Translations under genes and position numbers: made by a program
NCBI GenBank assembly: GCA_046328035.1
Contig: JAXLXI010000022.1
Location: 1 to 64,000 of the forward strand
From: JBGASG01 sp046328035
Lineage (GTDB): Bacteria; Cyanobacteriota; Vampirovibrionia; Obscuribacterales; Obscuribacteraceae
Reading direction: 5' to 3'
DNA: 64,000 bases
In this document: piece after piece, positions 17,494 to 25,634 of the stretch
Layout of the letters: the number at the start of each line of letters is the position of its first letter
Numbering within the stretch: position 1 is the stretch's first letter
Notes under the pieces: generated by a model
What the model was told of the DNA's origin: nothing
What the model saw: the letters and a program-made list of their open reading frames with translations, nothing else
Databases searched by the model: none

Positions 17494-18618
17494 CTACACC
17501 AGTTCCGACATAACCAGGTTGCTGACCAGAACACCGCGCTGACTGAGCCGCAGATAGCCGTCTGACACCTCCAAAAATCCGCCCTCTGTAAGCGCTTGAA
17601 TTTTGTCGCTGCGCACGGCGCGCACGTCGAAGCCGTACATGGTCCTGAACTGGTCGAGGTTGATGCCGCTTCGCAGCCGCAGACCGAGGAAAAGCGCTTC
17701 TTTGGCGCGAGTTCTCTCGTCGATAACCTCGCAGGTTTCGTCCGACAGAAAGTCTCGCATGTACCGTTTCAGTCCCCGGTAGTTGGAGCTGCGGACGCCG
17801 CCGAGATAACGGTGGGCGCTGACGCCGAAACCAAAGTACTCGCTGTTCGCCCAGTAGGTGAGGTTGTGGCGGGATTCGTAGCCGACCTTGCTGAAGTTGG
17901 AAATCTCGTATTGCTGCAGTCCTGCTGCTTCGCACTTGGAGACGAGCAACCCGTACATGGAGCCGAACAAGTCTTCATCCGGATAACTAGCGCAATCGCG
18001 AGGGAATTTGGTTAGCAGTGGTGAGTTTCCTGCCAGCGTCAATCCATAGGCCGACAGGTGCGGCGCTCCCAGCCCAATCGCACGATCCAGCGTTTTCTCC
18101 CAGCTGACCAGCGTCTGTGTGGGCAGACCGTACATCAGATCGAGAGCTATGTTGACGAAACCTGCTTCCCTTGCCGTGTCGACGCCTTGTAACGCCTGGG
18201 CGACCGTGTGATCGCGTCCGATCGCCCGCAATTCATCATCATTCAGGGATTCTAGCCCGATGGAGAGGCGGTTGATTCCCATGGAAAGCCAGCTCTTTGC
18301 CTTTTCCAGGGTTATGGAATGGGGGGTGGTTTCCAGTGAAACTTCCGCGTCACTCGCCACGCCAACGGTCTCGTTCAGAGTTCCGTGAATGAGACCGAGG
18401 TTATCGGGACTGATGTAGCCCGGGGTGCCGCCACCGTAAAACAGCGAGCGCATGCCGCCGGCGGGATGCTGATATTCTTGCGTGCGCGCGCGGATTTCTG
18501 ATACGACCACGTCGCAGTAATCCCGCTCCATGTCGTCGACACCGGCGAATGCCGCGAAGTCGCAAAAGTCACACTTGTGCGAGCAAAATGGTATATGTAT
18601 GTAGGCGGTAAGCGCCAT
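17494..18618 (-). CDS. hemW: HemW-type radical SAM protein (heme chaperone, HemN-like)
   Basis: Radical SAM protein of the coproporphyrinogen oxidase-like group, which in characterised members binds heme and delivers it to respiratory proteins instead of oxidising coproporphyrinogen. The iron-sulfur motif CSHKCDFCDF (cysteines near residues 12, 16, 19) follows IHIPF; YGGGTPGY, ETTPHSIT, GINRLSIGLES and LDLMYGLPTQT are the usual HemW/HemN segments. Length 374 residues matches HemW, shorter than true HemN (about 450), and it lacks the extra N-terminal part of HemN. The gene is divergent from the TPR gene at 18667. Confidence 0.93.
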   Translation of the reverse strand: MALTAYIHIPFCSHKCDFCDFAAFAGVDDMERDYCDVVVSEIRARTQEYQHPAGGMRSLFYGGGTPGYISPDNLGLIHGTLNETVGVASDAEVSLETTPHSITLEKAKSWLSMGINRLSIGLESLNDDELRAIGRDHTVAQALQGVDTAREAGFVNIALDLMYGLPTQTLVSWEKTLDRAIGLGAPHLSAYGLTLAGNSPLLTKFPRDCASYPDEDLFGSMYGLLVSKCEAAGLQQYEISNFSKVGYESRHNLTYWANSEYFGFGVSAHRYLGGVRSSNYRGLKRYMRDFLSDETCEVIDERTRAKEALFLGLRLRSGINLDQFRTMYGFDVRAVRSDKIQALTEGGFLEVSDGYLRLSQRGVLVSNLVMSELV

Positions 18619-18666
18619 TATTCCTCCCGGCTACAGAAGAAAAGATACCAAAAACACGGTCGGTAC

Positions 18667-19890
18667 ATGCCATCTCTTCGGTCAGCCAGAAATATAGTTT
18701 CAGCAATTTACTTCTCGTTCATGATTGCCAGTGGCAGCGTGACCGTTCTGTCTAGCGTACTGCACTGCGTTCCCGCCCATGCCGACACGGTTGAGGCTGC
18801 CAATAAGTCTGTTGCAAAGGTATCGGCGCCGACCACCCCAGCCAGTGGCGGCAGCCCTGCCGGAAGTACTGCCGGGACTGCCGCACACGGTTCAGGAGCT
18901 CCTTCTGCGAGTAGCGCGGGAGGCGCCTTGCACGGTGGTACGTCGCCGCCGGGAGGTGTTCATGGTGCTGCCCACGCTGGAGGAGCGCACAACCCTGCCC
19001 ATTCTCCCGAGTCGCAAGTTTCACAGGAAGAACTGGATCTGCTGTTGCTCGACCGCAAGTCGTACGACCTTAGAACCGTGGGTGATACCGTAATTTCTCT
19101 CCGCCGCAGCGTCACCGACAATCCAAAAAATCCTCATTTGCGCTTCAAGCTGGGCACCTATCTGTTTCTTCTCGGAGACCCTCAAGGTGCAGCCAACGAT
19201 TTGATGGCAGCCATCAACATCAATCCTGCTGACGCGCTCGCCCACGCTCAGCTGGCGAAAGTGCTCGAGTGGATGGGTGACCACAACGAAGCCCTCGGAC
19301 AGTATCGTCGCGCTGTGGAAATTGCACCAAATATCGCAGAAGTGCACATGTTACTAGCTGAATCGCTATTCCACGGCGGCAACGTTTCGGACAGTATCAA
19401 CGAGTTTCGCCGATCCGTTTCCATCAAACCTTCGGCGGATGCCCTCTCAGGGTTGTCCGAGGTTCTGCTGTCGTCGCAGGATATGCAAGGGGCATTGAAA
19501 GCGGCCAGACAGGCCGTATCCCTCGATTCCGGCTCCTCGCGTGCCCAGGTCGCATTGACCAACGCGCTTTTGAAATCCGGCGATAAACAAGCTTCTTTGC
19601 GCATAGCCAGGCAGGCTATGCTGCTCAATCCCAATTCCCCGGACAGTCATGTGGCGATGGGGCGGTGCCTGCTCACCAATGGTGATACCGAAGCCGCAGT
19701 GGACGAGTTTAAACAAGCCGTGTCTATTGATCCGTTGAACGCGCACGCACACAACGATCTTGGTTTCGCACTGTATGGGCGCGGCGACATCCAGTCGGCC
19801 GTGAACGAATTTCGCATCGCGCTCAGGCTAAATCCGCGATTTATCGAAGCCCGCAACAATCTTGAGATGGCCGTTCACAGGCTCAAGTAA
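18667..19890 (+). CDS. Secreted TPR-repeat protein with low-complexity leader
   Basis: Exported repeat protein of unknown role. The ATG at 18667 gives a signal peptide (SAIYFSFMIASGSVTVLSS up to AHA); the open frame back to 18577 overlaps the start of hemW and is unlikely to be used. After the signal come about 80 residues rich in Ala, Gly, Ser and His, then seven or eight TPR units from about residue 120 on (for example NPHLRFKLGTYLFLLGDPQ, AHAQLAKVLEWMGDHNEAL and AHNDLGFALYGRGDIQSAV). It ends immediately before a copy of the dispersed element that also touches the stop of glmS on the other strand. Confidence 0.85.
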   Translation: MPSLRSARNIVSAIYFSFMIASGSVTVLSSVLHCVPAHADTVEAANKSVAKVSAPTTPASGGSPAGSTAGTAAHGSGAPSASSAGGALHGGTSPPGGVHGAAHAGGAHNPAHSPESQVSQEELDLLLLDRKSYDLRTVGDTVISLRRSVTDNPKNPHLRFKLGTYLFLLGDPQGAANDLMAAININPADALAHAQLAKVLEWMGDHNEALGQYRRAVEIAPNIAEVHMLLAESLFHGGNVSDSINEFRRSVSIKPSADALSGLSEVLLSSQDMQGALKAARQAVSLDSGSSRAQVALTNALLKSGDKQASLRIARQAMLLNPNSPDSHVAMGRCLLTNGDTEAAVDEFKQAVSIDPLNAHAHNDLGFALYGRGDIQSAVNEFRIALRLNPRFIEARNNLEMAVHRLK

Positions 19891-19918
19891 ACACGCGAAA
19901 AACGTTGGTACTTCGCGC
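19891..19918 (+). repeat. Dispersed ACGCGAAAAAC element between convergent genes, copy 9
   Basis: ACACGCGAAAAACGTTGG then TACTTCGCGC, filling the whole gap between the stops of the TPR gene and glmS. CGCGAA (19894-19899) and TTCGCG (19912-19917) are inverted repeats, so it could serve as a two-way hairpin terminator. Confidence 0.7.
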
Positions 19919-21861
19919 TACTCGACGGTGACCGATTTAGCCAGGTTGCGCGGCTGATCGACGTCTTTGCCGAGATAGTCGGCGATGAAATAAGACATCA
20001 ATTGCAACGGAACCACTGCGACGAGCGGGCTGAACATCTCCTCGACAGGAGGGATGGAGAAGATGGTGTCGAAGGTCTTCGCGGACTGCTCATCGCCATC
20101 GACTGCCACTGCAATCATTTGTGCTTTGCGGGCTTTTGCTTCCTGGGAGTTGGAGATCACCTTCTCGTATACAGCACCGGGGACACAAATGGTCACAACC
20201 GGAACCTTCGAGTCCAGCACAGCAATCGGACCGTGCTTCAATTCGCCGGCGGCGTATCCGGAGGCGTGAATATAGCTGAGTTCTTTCAGCTTCAGCGCGC
20301 CTTCCATGGCGATCGGATAATTGACGCCGCGACCCATGAACATGACGTCGTGTGCTTCCGCATAACTCAGCGATTTTTGCTGGTAATCCGCCTGACGGGC
20401 CAGGGTCTGCTCGATCAATGCCGGAGCTTTGCTGAGGTGTGTTTTTAGTTGGAGAATTTCAGCGGCGCTCAACAGATTTTTCTTCTCGGCAAGGTAAATT
20501 GCCAGCAGGTAGAAACAAACGCATTGCGCGGTGAACGTCTTGGTTGCCGCCACAGATACTTCGATACCGCATTCGGTGACAATCAGGTTGGGAGTGATCA
20601 AGGCGAGATGCGAATCGGGGCGGTTGGTAATCCCGAGTGTGAAAGATCCGCCGTTTTTCGCCTCTGTGATGGCGGCCAGTGTGTCGGCTGTTTCGCCTGA
20701 CTGGCTGACGGCGATGGTGAGTGTGTTCTCGTCTACCAGCATGCGGCGACCGCGGCACTCGGAAGCTATTTCAACGTCGACCGGAATGCCGCACAATTGT
20801 TCGATCACGTGCTTGCCGACCAGACCGGCATGGTAAGCCGTTCCGCATGCGACCACTTTTATGCGCTCAATCTTGGCGATGTCGGCGTCTGTAAGGTGCA
20901 CGCCGTAGCCATTGCCGTTGCCGTTTCCGTTGCCGTTGCCGCTGTCTTTTTTGCCACCGGAGCCGTGATTTTTGCCTTCATTGGCGTTGCTCACGAAATG
21001 GCTGCTGGTGGCAGAAAAGTTGATTGGTTTTCGCGGGTCTGAGAGATACTTGCTGAGCGTCTGTCTCAAGACCAGCGGCTGCTCGTGGATCTCTTTGAGC
21101 AAAAAGTGCTTGTGCCCCTTCTTGTCGATCACGTAGGGCATCTGGTCGACGGTGACTGGATTACGATTCACTTCTTTGCCGGTGAAGTCGAAGAGGCGAC
21201 ACTTGCCCAGAGTCATCTCTGCGATTTCGCTTTCTTCCAGGCGCAACAGGCGGGTCGTGTACTGGCAGACCGCCACGCTGTCTGATGCGAGGTAACTTTC
21301 GCGATCTCCCAGCCCGACGGCCAGCGAATAGTGGTGGTTGACGGCATAAATGCGATCAGGATGATCCTGGCTGACGATGCCGAGGGCGTAGGCGCCCTTC
21401 AATTTATTGACCGTCTGTTGAATTGCTTTCAGCAGGTCTTTCTGTTTCTTCAGCTCTTCTTCGATCAGGTGAGCGATCGTTTCGGTGTCGGTCTGAGAAA
21501 CGAAGTTGTGCCCTGCTTTGATCAGTTCGTCGCGGAGCTCTTCGTAATTCTCGATGATGCCGTTGTGGACCACGGCCAGTTTGCTGGTGCAGTCTGTGTG
21601 CGGGTGCGCGTTTTCATCGTTGGGAACGCCGTGAGTGGCCCAGCGCGTGTGACCGATGCCGATGGTGGCTGTCGGTGGCTTTTCGTCGAGCAGCGTCTCC
21701 AGATTGGAGAGCTTGCCGACTGCTTTCACGACGTTGAGGCGCCCGTTCTCGATGACTGCCAATCCGGCCGAGTCATAGCCGCGATACTCAAGGCACCGGA
21801 GCTCCGAAAGCAATATGGGAGCAGCCTGGAACGGGCCCAGGTAACCAACGATTCCGCACAT
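19918..21861 (-). CDS. glmS: Glutamine--fructose-6-phosphate aminotransferase
   Basis: Makes glucosamine-6-phosphate for peptidoglycan and lipid A. MCGIVGYLG at the start provides the catalytic N-terminal cysteine of the glutaminase domain; GHTRWATHG and HNGIIENY follow. Two sugar isomerase (SIS) domains hold the fructose site (CGTAYHAG, SQSGETADT, then HASGYAAGELKHGPIA). The C-terminus DQPRNLAKSVTVE is the standard GlmS tail. At 647 residues it is about 35 longer than usual: a Gly/Asn/Lys/Ser insertion that includes four or five GN pairs lies between the two halves (about residues 290-330), where an interdomain linker sits. It starts five bases after frr and probably shares its transcript. 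I saw no glmS ribozyme upstream. Confidence 0.97.
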   Translation of the reverse strand: MCGIVGYLGPFQAAPILLSELRCLEYRGYDSAGLAVIENGRLNVVKAVGKLSNLETLLDEKPPTATIGIGHTRWATHGVPNDENAHPHTDCTSKLAVVHNGIIENYEELRDELIKAGHNFVSQTDTETIAHLIEEELKKQKDLLKAIQQTVNKLKGAYALGIVSQDHPDRIYAVNHHYSLAVGLGDRESYLASDSVAVCQYTTRLLRLEESEIAEMTLGKCRLFDFTGKEVNRNPVTVDQMPYVIDKKGHKHFLLKEIHEQPLVLRQTLSKYLSDPRKPINFSATSSHFVSNANEGKNHGSGGKKDSGNGNGNGNGNGYGVHLTDADIAKIERIKVVACGTAYHAGLVGKHVIEQLCGIPVDVEIASECRGRRMLVDENTLTIAVSQSGETADTLAAITEAKNGGSFTLGITNRPDSHLALITPNLIVTECGIEVSVAATKTFTAQCVCFYLLAIYLAEKKNLLSAAEILQLKTHLSKAPALIEQTLARQADYQQKSLSYAEAHDVMFMGRGVNYPIAMEGALKLKELSYIHASGYAAGELKHGPIAVLDSKVPVVTICVPGAVYEKVISNSQEAKARKAQMIAVAVDGDEQSAKTFDTIFSIPPVEEMFSPLVAVVPLQLMSYFIADYLGKDVDQPRNLAKSVTVE

Positions 21862-21866
21862 GGGTG

Positions 21867-22427
21867 TTATACCTCCATGATCTCGGTTTCTTTTTCCGAG
21901 GTCATCTTGTCCACTTCTTTGATGTACTTGTCCGTCATTTTTTGAAGGGTATCTTCCTGACGTTTGATTTCGTCTTCGGAGACTTGATTGTCCTTCTGTT
22001 TCTTGATGTGGTCGGCTGCGTCGCGGCGAATGTTCCGGATGGCGACGCGAGCTTCTTCCGCGTACTTTTTGACCACCTTGGTCAGTTCTTTGCGGCGATC
22101 TTCGGTGAGTGCGGGAATGTTGATGCGCACCACCGTTCCATCGTTGTTTGGTGTCAGCCCCAGACCAGACTTATGGATCGCTTGTTCGATTTCTTTGAGC
22201 GCGCCTTTGTCGTAAGGCTGAATGACCAGTGAGCGGCCATCGGGAGTCGAGATGTTGGCCAAACTCTTCAATGGCGTTGGAGTTCCGTAATACTCGACCT
22301 CGATGCGATCCAATAAAGCCGGGTTGGCACGACCGGTGCGCACCGTTTGAAACTCCTTCTGCAGATTGGACAGCGCCTTCTTCATGCGGTCTTCGGCGTC
22401 GGTCAGCGCTTGAGTAGTGGTAGACAT
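21867..22427 (-). CDS. frr: Ribosome recycling factor
   Basis: Splits the post-termination ribosome together with EF-G. The 186-residue length and sequence are standard: an N-terminal helix ending LQKEFQTVRTGRANPALLD, the central domain with LKSLANISTPDGRSLVIQPYDK, then IPALTEDRRKELTKVVKKY and RNIRRDA. It lies 28 bases after pyrH, the arrangement found in most bacteria, and 5 bases before glmS, which is less usual. GGAGGGG occurs just before its ATG. Confidence 0.97.
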   Translation of the reverse strand: MSTTTQALTDAEDRMKKALSNLQKEFQTVRTGRANPALLDRIEVEYYGTPTPLKSLANISTPDGRSLVIQPYDKGALKEIEQAIHKSGLGLTPNNDGTVVRINIPALTEDRRKELTKVVKKYAEEARVAIRNIRRDAADHIKKQKDNQVSEDEIKRQEDTLQKMTDKYIKEVDKMTSEKETEIMEV

Positions 22428-22454
22428 ACATCCCCTCCAGGTCTTGCTTCTATG

Positions 22455-23216
22455 TCACTCAATTATTGTTCCAATGGCTTCCCCGAGAATGATTTTCTCG
22501 ACTGAACCTTCGTCGGCAAAGTTGAACACCACAAGTGGAATGTTGTTTTGCTGACACAGAGACACCGCCGCCGGGTCCATCACTTTTAGACCCTGACGAA
22601 TGACGTCTTCGAAGGAAATCTTCTCTATCTTTTTCGCTTGCGGGTTGCGGTTCGGATCGTCGGTGTAAACGCCGTCCGTACCGTGCTTGGCCATGAGCAC
22701 GGCATCCGCTTTGATTTCTGCTGCGCGCAGCGCGGCAGCTGTGTCGGTGGTGACGTGCGGGTTGCCGGTTCCGCCACCAAAGATGACGACACGGCCCTTC
22801 TGCAAGTGGCGAATGGCGCGCAGTCTAATAAATGACTCGGCGACTGCGGGCATAGCGATTGCAGTCTGCACACGGGTTTCGACGCCCTTCGATTGGAGCA
22901 CTTCGGAAAGAATCAGGCAGTTGATAATCGTAGCCAGCATGCCCACGTAGTCTGCCGCGGCTTTGTCCATGCCGAAATTCTTGCCTTGCGTGCCGCGGAA
23001 TATATTGCCTGCGCCTACAACTATGGCGATCTGGGTGCCGTGACGATGCGCTGCTGCTACCTCATCGGCTATGCGATGGATGGTTTTGTCGGAAATACCA
23101 AAACCTTTCGCCGGATCCATTAACGCTTCGCCGCTCAGTTTAAGCAGGATGCGCTGATATTTTCTGCCGCCCACGGATGGTTTCTCAGGATTGGTGACTG
23201 TAGATTTGCTTTGCAT
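22455..23216 (-). CDS. pyrH: UMP kinase
   Basis: Hexameric amino-acid-kinase-fold enzyme that phosphorylates UMP to UDP. Signatures are RILLKLSGEALM, then IAIVVGAGNIFRG, VFGGGTGNPHVTTDTAAALRA and the C-terminal ADEGSVEKIILGEAIGTIIE. I prefer the ATG at 23216 (254 residues, the usual 235-250 plus a short tail), with an AGGA about ten bases upstream. The ATG at 23267 adds 17 residues of poor character and lacks a good ribosome site. Between this gene and tsf lies a 220-base gap with a hairpin and a degenerate dispersed element, so pyrH-frr-glmS may have its own promoter. Confidence 0.95.
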   Translation of the reverse strand: MQSKSTVTNPEKPSVGGRKYQRILLKLSGEALMDPAKGFGISDKTIHRIADEVAAAHRHGTQIAIVVGAGNIFRGTQGKNFGMDKAAADYVGMLATIINCLILSEVLQSKGVETRVQTAIAMPAVAESFIRLRAIRHLQKGRVVIFGGGTGNPHVTTDTAAALRAAEIKADAVLMAKHGTDGVYTDDPNRNPQAKKIEKISFEDVIRQGLKVMDPAAVSLCQQNNIPLVVFNFADEGSVEKIILGEAIGTIIE

Positions 23217-23345
23217 TTTAGAACGTGATTCCTGGTTTCGAGCCTCATGGAAGGCGGCAGTCCGCATTCCCTAAATTGCCATTTTGTCAGACCGGCGACG
23301 ATCATACAGGGTTATGGCGAGCCGCACATTTACAGCGCGCTTCAG

Positions 23346-23363
23346 ATGCGCGAAAAGCAACGA
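23346..23363 (+). repeat. Dispersed element, degenerate copy 10
   Basis: TGCGCGAAAAGCAACG keeps the left half of the element but the right arm is lost. It lies beyond the tsf stop and before the hairpin at 23371. Confidence 0.35.
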
Positions 23364-23370
23364 AATAACT

Positions 23371-23398
23371 GAAAGGGCGCTCCTGAGAACGCCCTTTC
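23371..23398 (-). terminator. Probable terminator or attenuating hairpin after tsf
   Basis: GAAAGGGCG (23371-23379) pairs with CGCCCTTTC (23390-23398) around a ten-base loop, 43 bases after the tsf stop. The minus-strand run after the stem (AGTTATTTCG) is only moderately T-rich, so termination may be partial. Confidence 0.6.
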
Positions 23399-23440
23399 TA
23401 AGAGGTCTAGTGCTGGTTGGTGGCCAACGCCACTGAGTGT

Positions 23441-24346
23441 CTAGTGATGTCCGTTGCCTTCGGAGGCCGGTGCGGCTTCGCTTTCGCCAAGGATGAACAA
23501 CGCGTAGCCGGTCGGCTTCAGGGCGCCGTATTCGGCAGCCTTGCTCTTGAGGAGCTGTCCGACAGTCTGGTTGGGATCCTTGACGAACGGCTGATCGAGC
23601 AAGCAACGTTCGGACATGATTTTGTCGACGCGTCCCTGCACGATTTTTTCGCGAATTTCGGCCGGCTTCTTAGCAAGGTCTTCCTTGCCGAGTTCGATGC
23701 GGCGCTCGTTCTCGACGATATCAGCTGGAACTTCATCGCGTGAGATGAACTGAGGCTTGGCGGAAACTACATGCATAGCGACATCGCGTCCCATCGATTG
23801 CAGTTCTTCTTTGTTGCCGTCTTTTTCAGCCTGGAGTCCGACCATGGCGCCCATCTTGCCGCCCAGTGCATGGACATAGAGACCAACCGTGCCGGCTCCA
23901 TCGATCGCGACCTGAGCCACGCGACGCAGAACGATGTTTTCGCCAATCTTGCCGACTTTCTCAGTGATCAGGTCGGCGATTGTTCCACCGCCGTGCTTAG
24001 CCTTGCCAAGCTCTTCCACTGAGGTCGCCTTGGATTCCAACGCGGTCTTAGCAAGAGTTTTTGCCAGTTCTTGGAATTCTTCGTTCCGTGCCACGAAGTC
24101 GGTTTCGCAGTTGATTTCGACCAGTGCGCCGCGCTTGCCGTCAGCGCTCACTTCGCCGACCACCAGACCTTCGGAGGTGGCGCGTGATTGCTTCTTGGCA
24201 GCGCTGGCGATGCCCTTCTGGCGAAGCAGTTCGAAGGCTTTGTCGAAGTTGCCGTCAGCTTCCACGAGGGCCTTCTTGCAGTCCATCATGGCTGCTCCAG
24301 ACTTCTCTCTCAGGTCCTTGACCATGGTTGCCGATATATCTGGCAT
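23441..24346 (-). CDS. tsf: Elongation factor Ts
   Basis: Guanine-nucleotide exchange factor for EF-Tu. The real start is the ATG at 24346, because AAGGAG lies seven bases upstream and the protein then opens with PDISATMVKDLREKSGAAMMDCKKAL, split here as PDISATMVKDLREK and SGAAMMDCKKAL, the family N-terminus; the open frame to 24538 is upstream RNA. The core TDFVARNEEFQELAK is present, and the coiled-coil and C-terminal modules follow. The last residues (EAAPASEGNGHH) form a species-specific tail. About 301 residues. It is second in rpsB-tsf, separated by a 199-base spacer with two hairpins. Confidence 0.97.
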   Translation of the reverse strand: MPDISATMVKDLREKSGAAMMDCKKALVEADGNFDKAFELLRQKGIASAAKKQSRATSEGLVVGEVSADGKRGALVEINCETDFVARNEEFQELAKTLAKTALESKATSVEELGKAKHGGGTIADLITEKVGKIGENIVLRRVAQVAIDGAGTVGLYVHALGGKMGAMVGLQAEKDGNKEELQSMGRDVAMHVVSAKPQFISRDEVPADIVENERRIELGKEDLAKKPAEIREKIVQGRVDKIMSERCLLDQPFVKDPNQTVGQLLKSKAAEYGALKPTGYALFILGESEAAPASEGNGHH

Positions 24347-24358
24347 TTTGCACTCCTT

Positions 24359-24374
24359 GTGTTTACACAAACAC
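24359..24374 (-). promoter_or_regulatory. Hairpin touching the tsf ribosome-binding site
   Basis: GTGTTT (24359-24364) and AAACAC (24369-24374) form a perfect stem with a four-base loop directly next to the tsf AAGGAG. A second perfect stem, TGCCCA (24431-24436) with TGGGCA (24445-24450), lies further up the same spacer. They could tune tsf translation relative to rpsB; this is inference. Confidence 0.4.
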
Positions 24375-24545
24375 GTTCTATCAGGTGTTCGATTTCTGGT
24401 CCGGTCGTGTTCTCGACAGTCGTCGGAACATGCCCAATCGTCGCTGGGCAGGCTTTCCGCCTGAATCCAGCACTTACATTTTGAATTGCTGCATTTCAGG
24501 CGGTGGATAAGATGACCTGCGCCATCTTCAGCCGGCATCCCTTAA

Positions 24546-25358
24546 CTAAGCGTTTTCGCCTTCCGACTTCTCGCTGCCGCCTTCAGAGGATTCGTCGCCA
24601 GCGGCACTGGCCACTGCGGCTAGCTGCCGTTCGCGCTCTTCTTTGGCTTCCGGTTCTTCGGCAGGAGCGTTGGATTGACCTTGCTTGCCTTCCAGAATGG
24701 CGTTGGCGATGCTCGATGTAATCAATTTGATTGAACGAATCGAATCATCGTTGCCGGGGATGACGTAATCGATAGCATCGGGATCGCAGTTGGTGTCGAT
24801 GATGCCGACGACTTCGATGCCGACTTTCTTGGCTTCCTGGACTGCAATCAACTCACGCTTTTGATCGATGATGAACAGAACGTCAGGCTTGCCCTTCATG
24901 GTCTTGATGCCGCCGAGGGACTTCTCAAGCTTTGCCATCTCACGGTTGAGGACGGCGACTTCTTTCTTGGGACGGCGGAAAAACTCACCGGTATCGCGCA
25001 TCGACTCCAGCTCTTTCAAGCGGTTCATGCGCCATTTGATGGTCTCAAAGTTGGTGAGCATGCCGCCCAGCCAACGACGATTCACGAAGTGCACTCCAGC
25101 GCGGACTGCCTCTTCCTGAACGATTTCGGCAGCCTGCTTCTTGGTGCCGACGAAAACTATGTTTTTGCGATTTTCGGCTGCTTTTCGCATGTAATCGCAG
25201 GCTTTGTCCAGCGCTCGCTGGGTTTGTTCGAGGTCAATGATGTAAATGCCGTTCCGTTCACCGTAGATGTATGGACGCATTTTCGGGTTCCAACGGCGTG
25301 TCTGGTGCCCGAAATGGACTCCCGCCTCCAACAGTTGTCTCATCGTTGCTACTGACAA
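24546..25358 (-). CDS. rpsB: 30S ribosomal protein S2
   Basis: Small-subunit ribosomal protein. Sequence blocks MRQLLEAGVHFGHQTRRWNPK, written here as MRQLLEAGVHFGH and QTRRWNPKM, then IYGERNGIYIIDLEQT, VGTKKQAAEIV, NRRWLGGMLTNFETI and DVLFIIDQKRE are unmistakable. The TTG at 25358 follows GAGAGGAG by five bases and gives MSVATMRQLL, the usual N-terminus; an ATG at 25343 is the alternative. The C-terminus has a 40-residue acidic tail (EEPEAKEERE onward), common but variable in S2. First gene of the rpsB-tsf unit, with a structured leader upstream. Confidence 0.97.
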   Translation of the reverse strand: MSVATMRQLLEAGVHFGHQTRRWNPKMRPYIYGERNGIYIIDLEQTQRALDKACDYMRKAAENRKNIVFVGTKKQAAEIVQEEAVRAGVHFVNRRWLGGMLTNFETIKWRMNRLKELESMRDTGEFFRRPKKEVAVLNREMAKLEKSLGGIKTMKGKPDVLFIIDQKRELIAVQEAKKVGIEVVGIIDTNCDPDAIDYVIPGNDDSIRSIKLITSSIANAILEGKQGQSNAPAEEPEAKEERERQLAAVASAAGDESSEGGSEKSEGENA

Positions 25359-25489
25359 GGTTTCTCCTCTCTCCTGTGTGTTGATGCGCGACGGTGAACT
25401 AATCAAGGTAATAACTCGGGGTAATAACTAACGAAACACGTTCTGCCCGGCTGCGTTTGCAACTCTCTGCAACGCCGCCCGATGGGCAT

Positions 25490-25527
25490 TTTGGGACTTC
25501 GTAAAACCCAAATCTGTCTTGGGACAG
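25490..25527 (-). promoter_or_regulatory. Hairpins in the rpsB leader
   Basis: TTTGGG (25490-25495) pairs with CCCAAA (25507-25512), and CTGTC (25514-25518) pairs with GACAG (25523-25527). Both lie in the region that would be transcribed ahead of rpsB. Ribosomal-protein leaders often bind the protein they encode; here that is only a suggestion. Nearer the gene, GGTAATAACT occurs twice in tandem (25408-25430). Confidence 0.4.
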
Positions 25528-25534
25528 GTCGGAC

Positions 25535-25543
25535 ATTGTAGCA
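25535..25543 (-). promoter_or_regulatory. Possible extended -10 promoter of rpsB
   Basis: The minus strand reads TGCTACAAT, an extended -10 box with TG one base before a TATAAT-like hexamer. No convincing -35 box is present, as is allowed for extended -10 promoters. A start near 25528 would give a leader of about 170 bases. Confidence 0.4.
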
Positions 25544-25568
25544 CAAAAACCCGTCCCAGCGCGATTTA

Positions 25569-25598
25569 TAGACAAATTCCGACTTTGATCGTTATAAT
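25569..25598 (+). promoter_or_regulatory. Promoter of the HNH endonuclease gene
   Basis: TAGACA (25569-25574) and a perfect TATAAT (25593-25598) are 18 bases apart, 37 bases before the ATG at 25635. It is divergent from the proposed rpsB promoter about 30 bases away. Confidence 0.6.
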
Positions 25599-25634
25599 GT
25601 TACAACGTGAAGATTTGCTTAAAACCAAGTCTCC

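Noticed and set aside
21862..21900. Possible glmS ribozyme upstream of glmS
   Set aside because: Only five bases separate frr and glmS, so there is no room for one.
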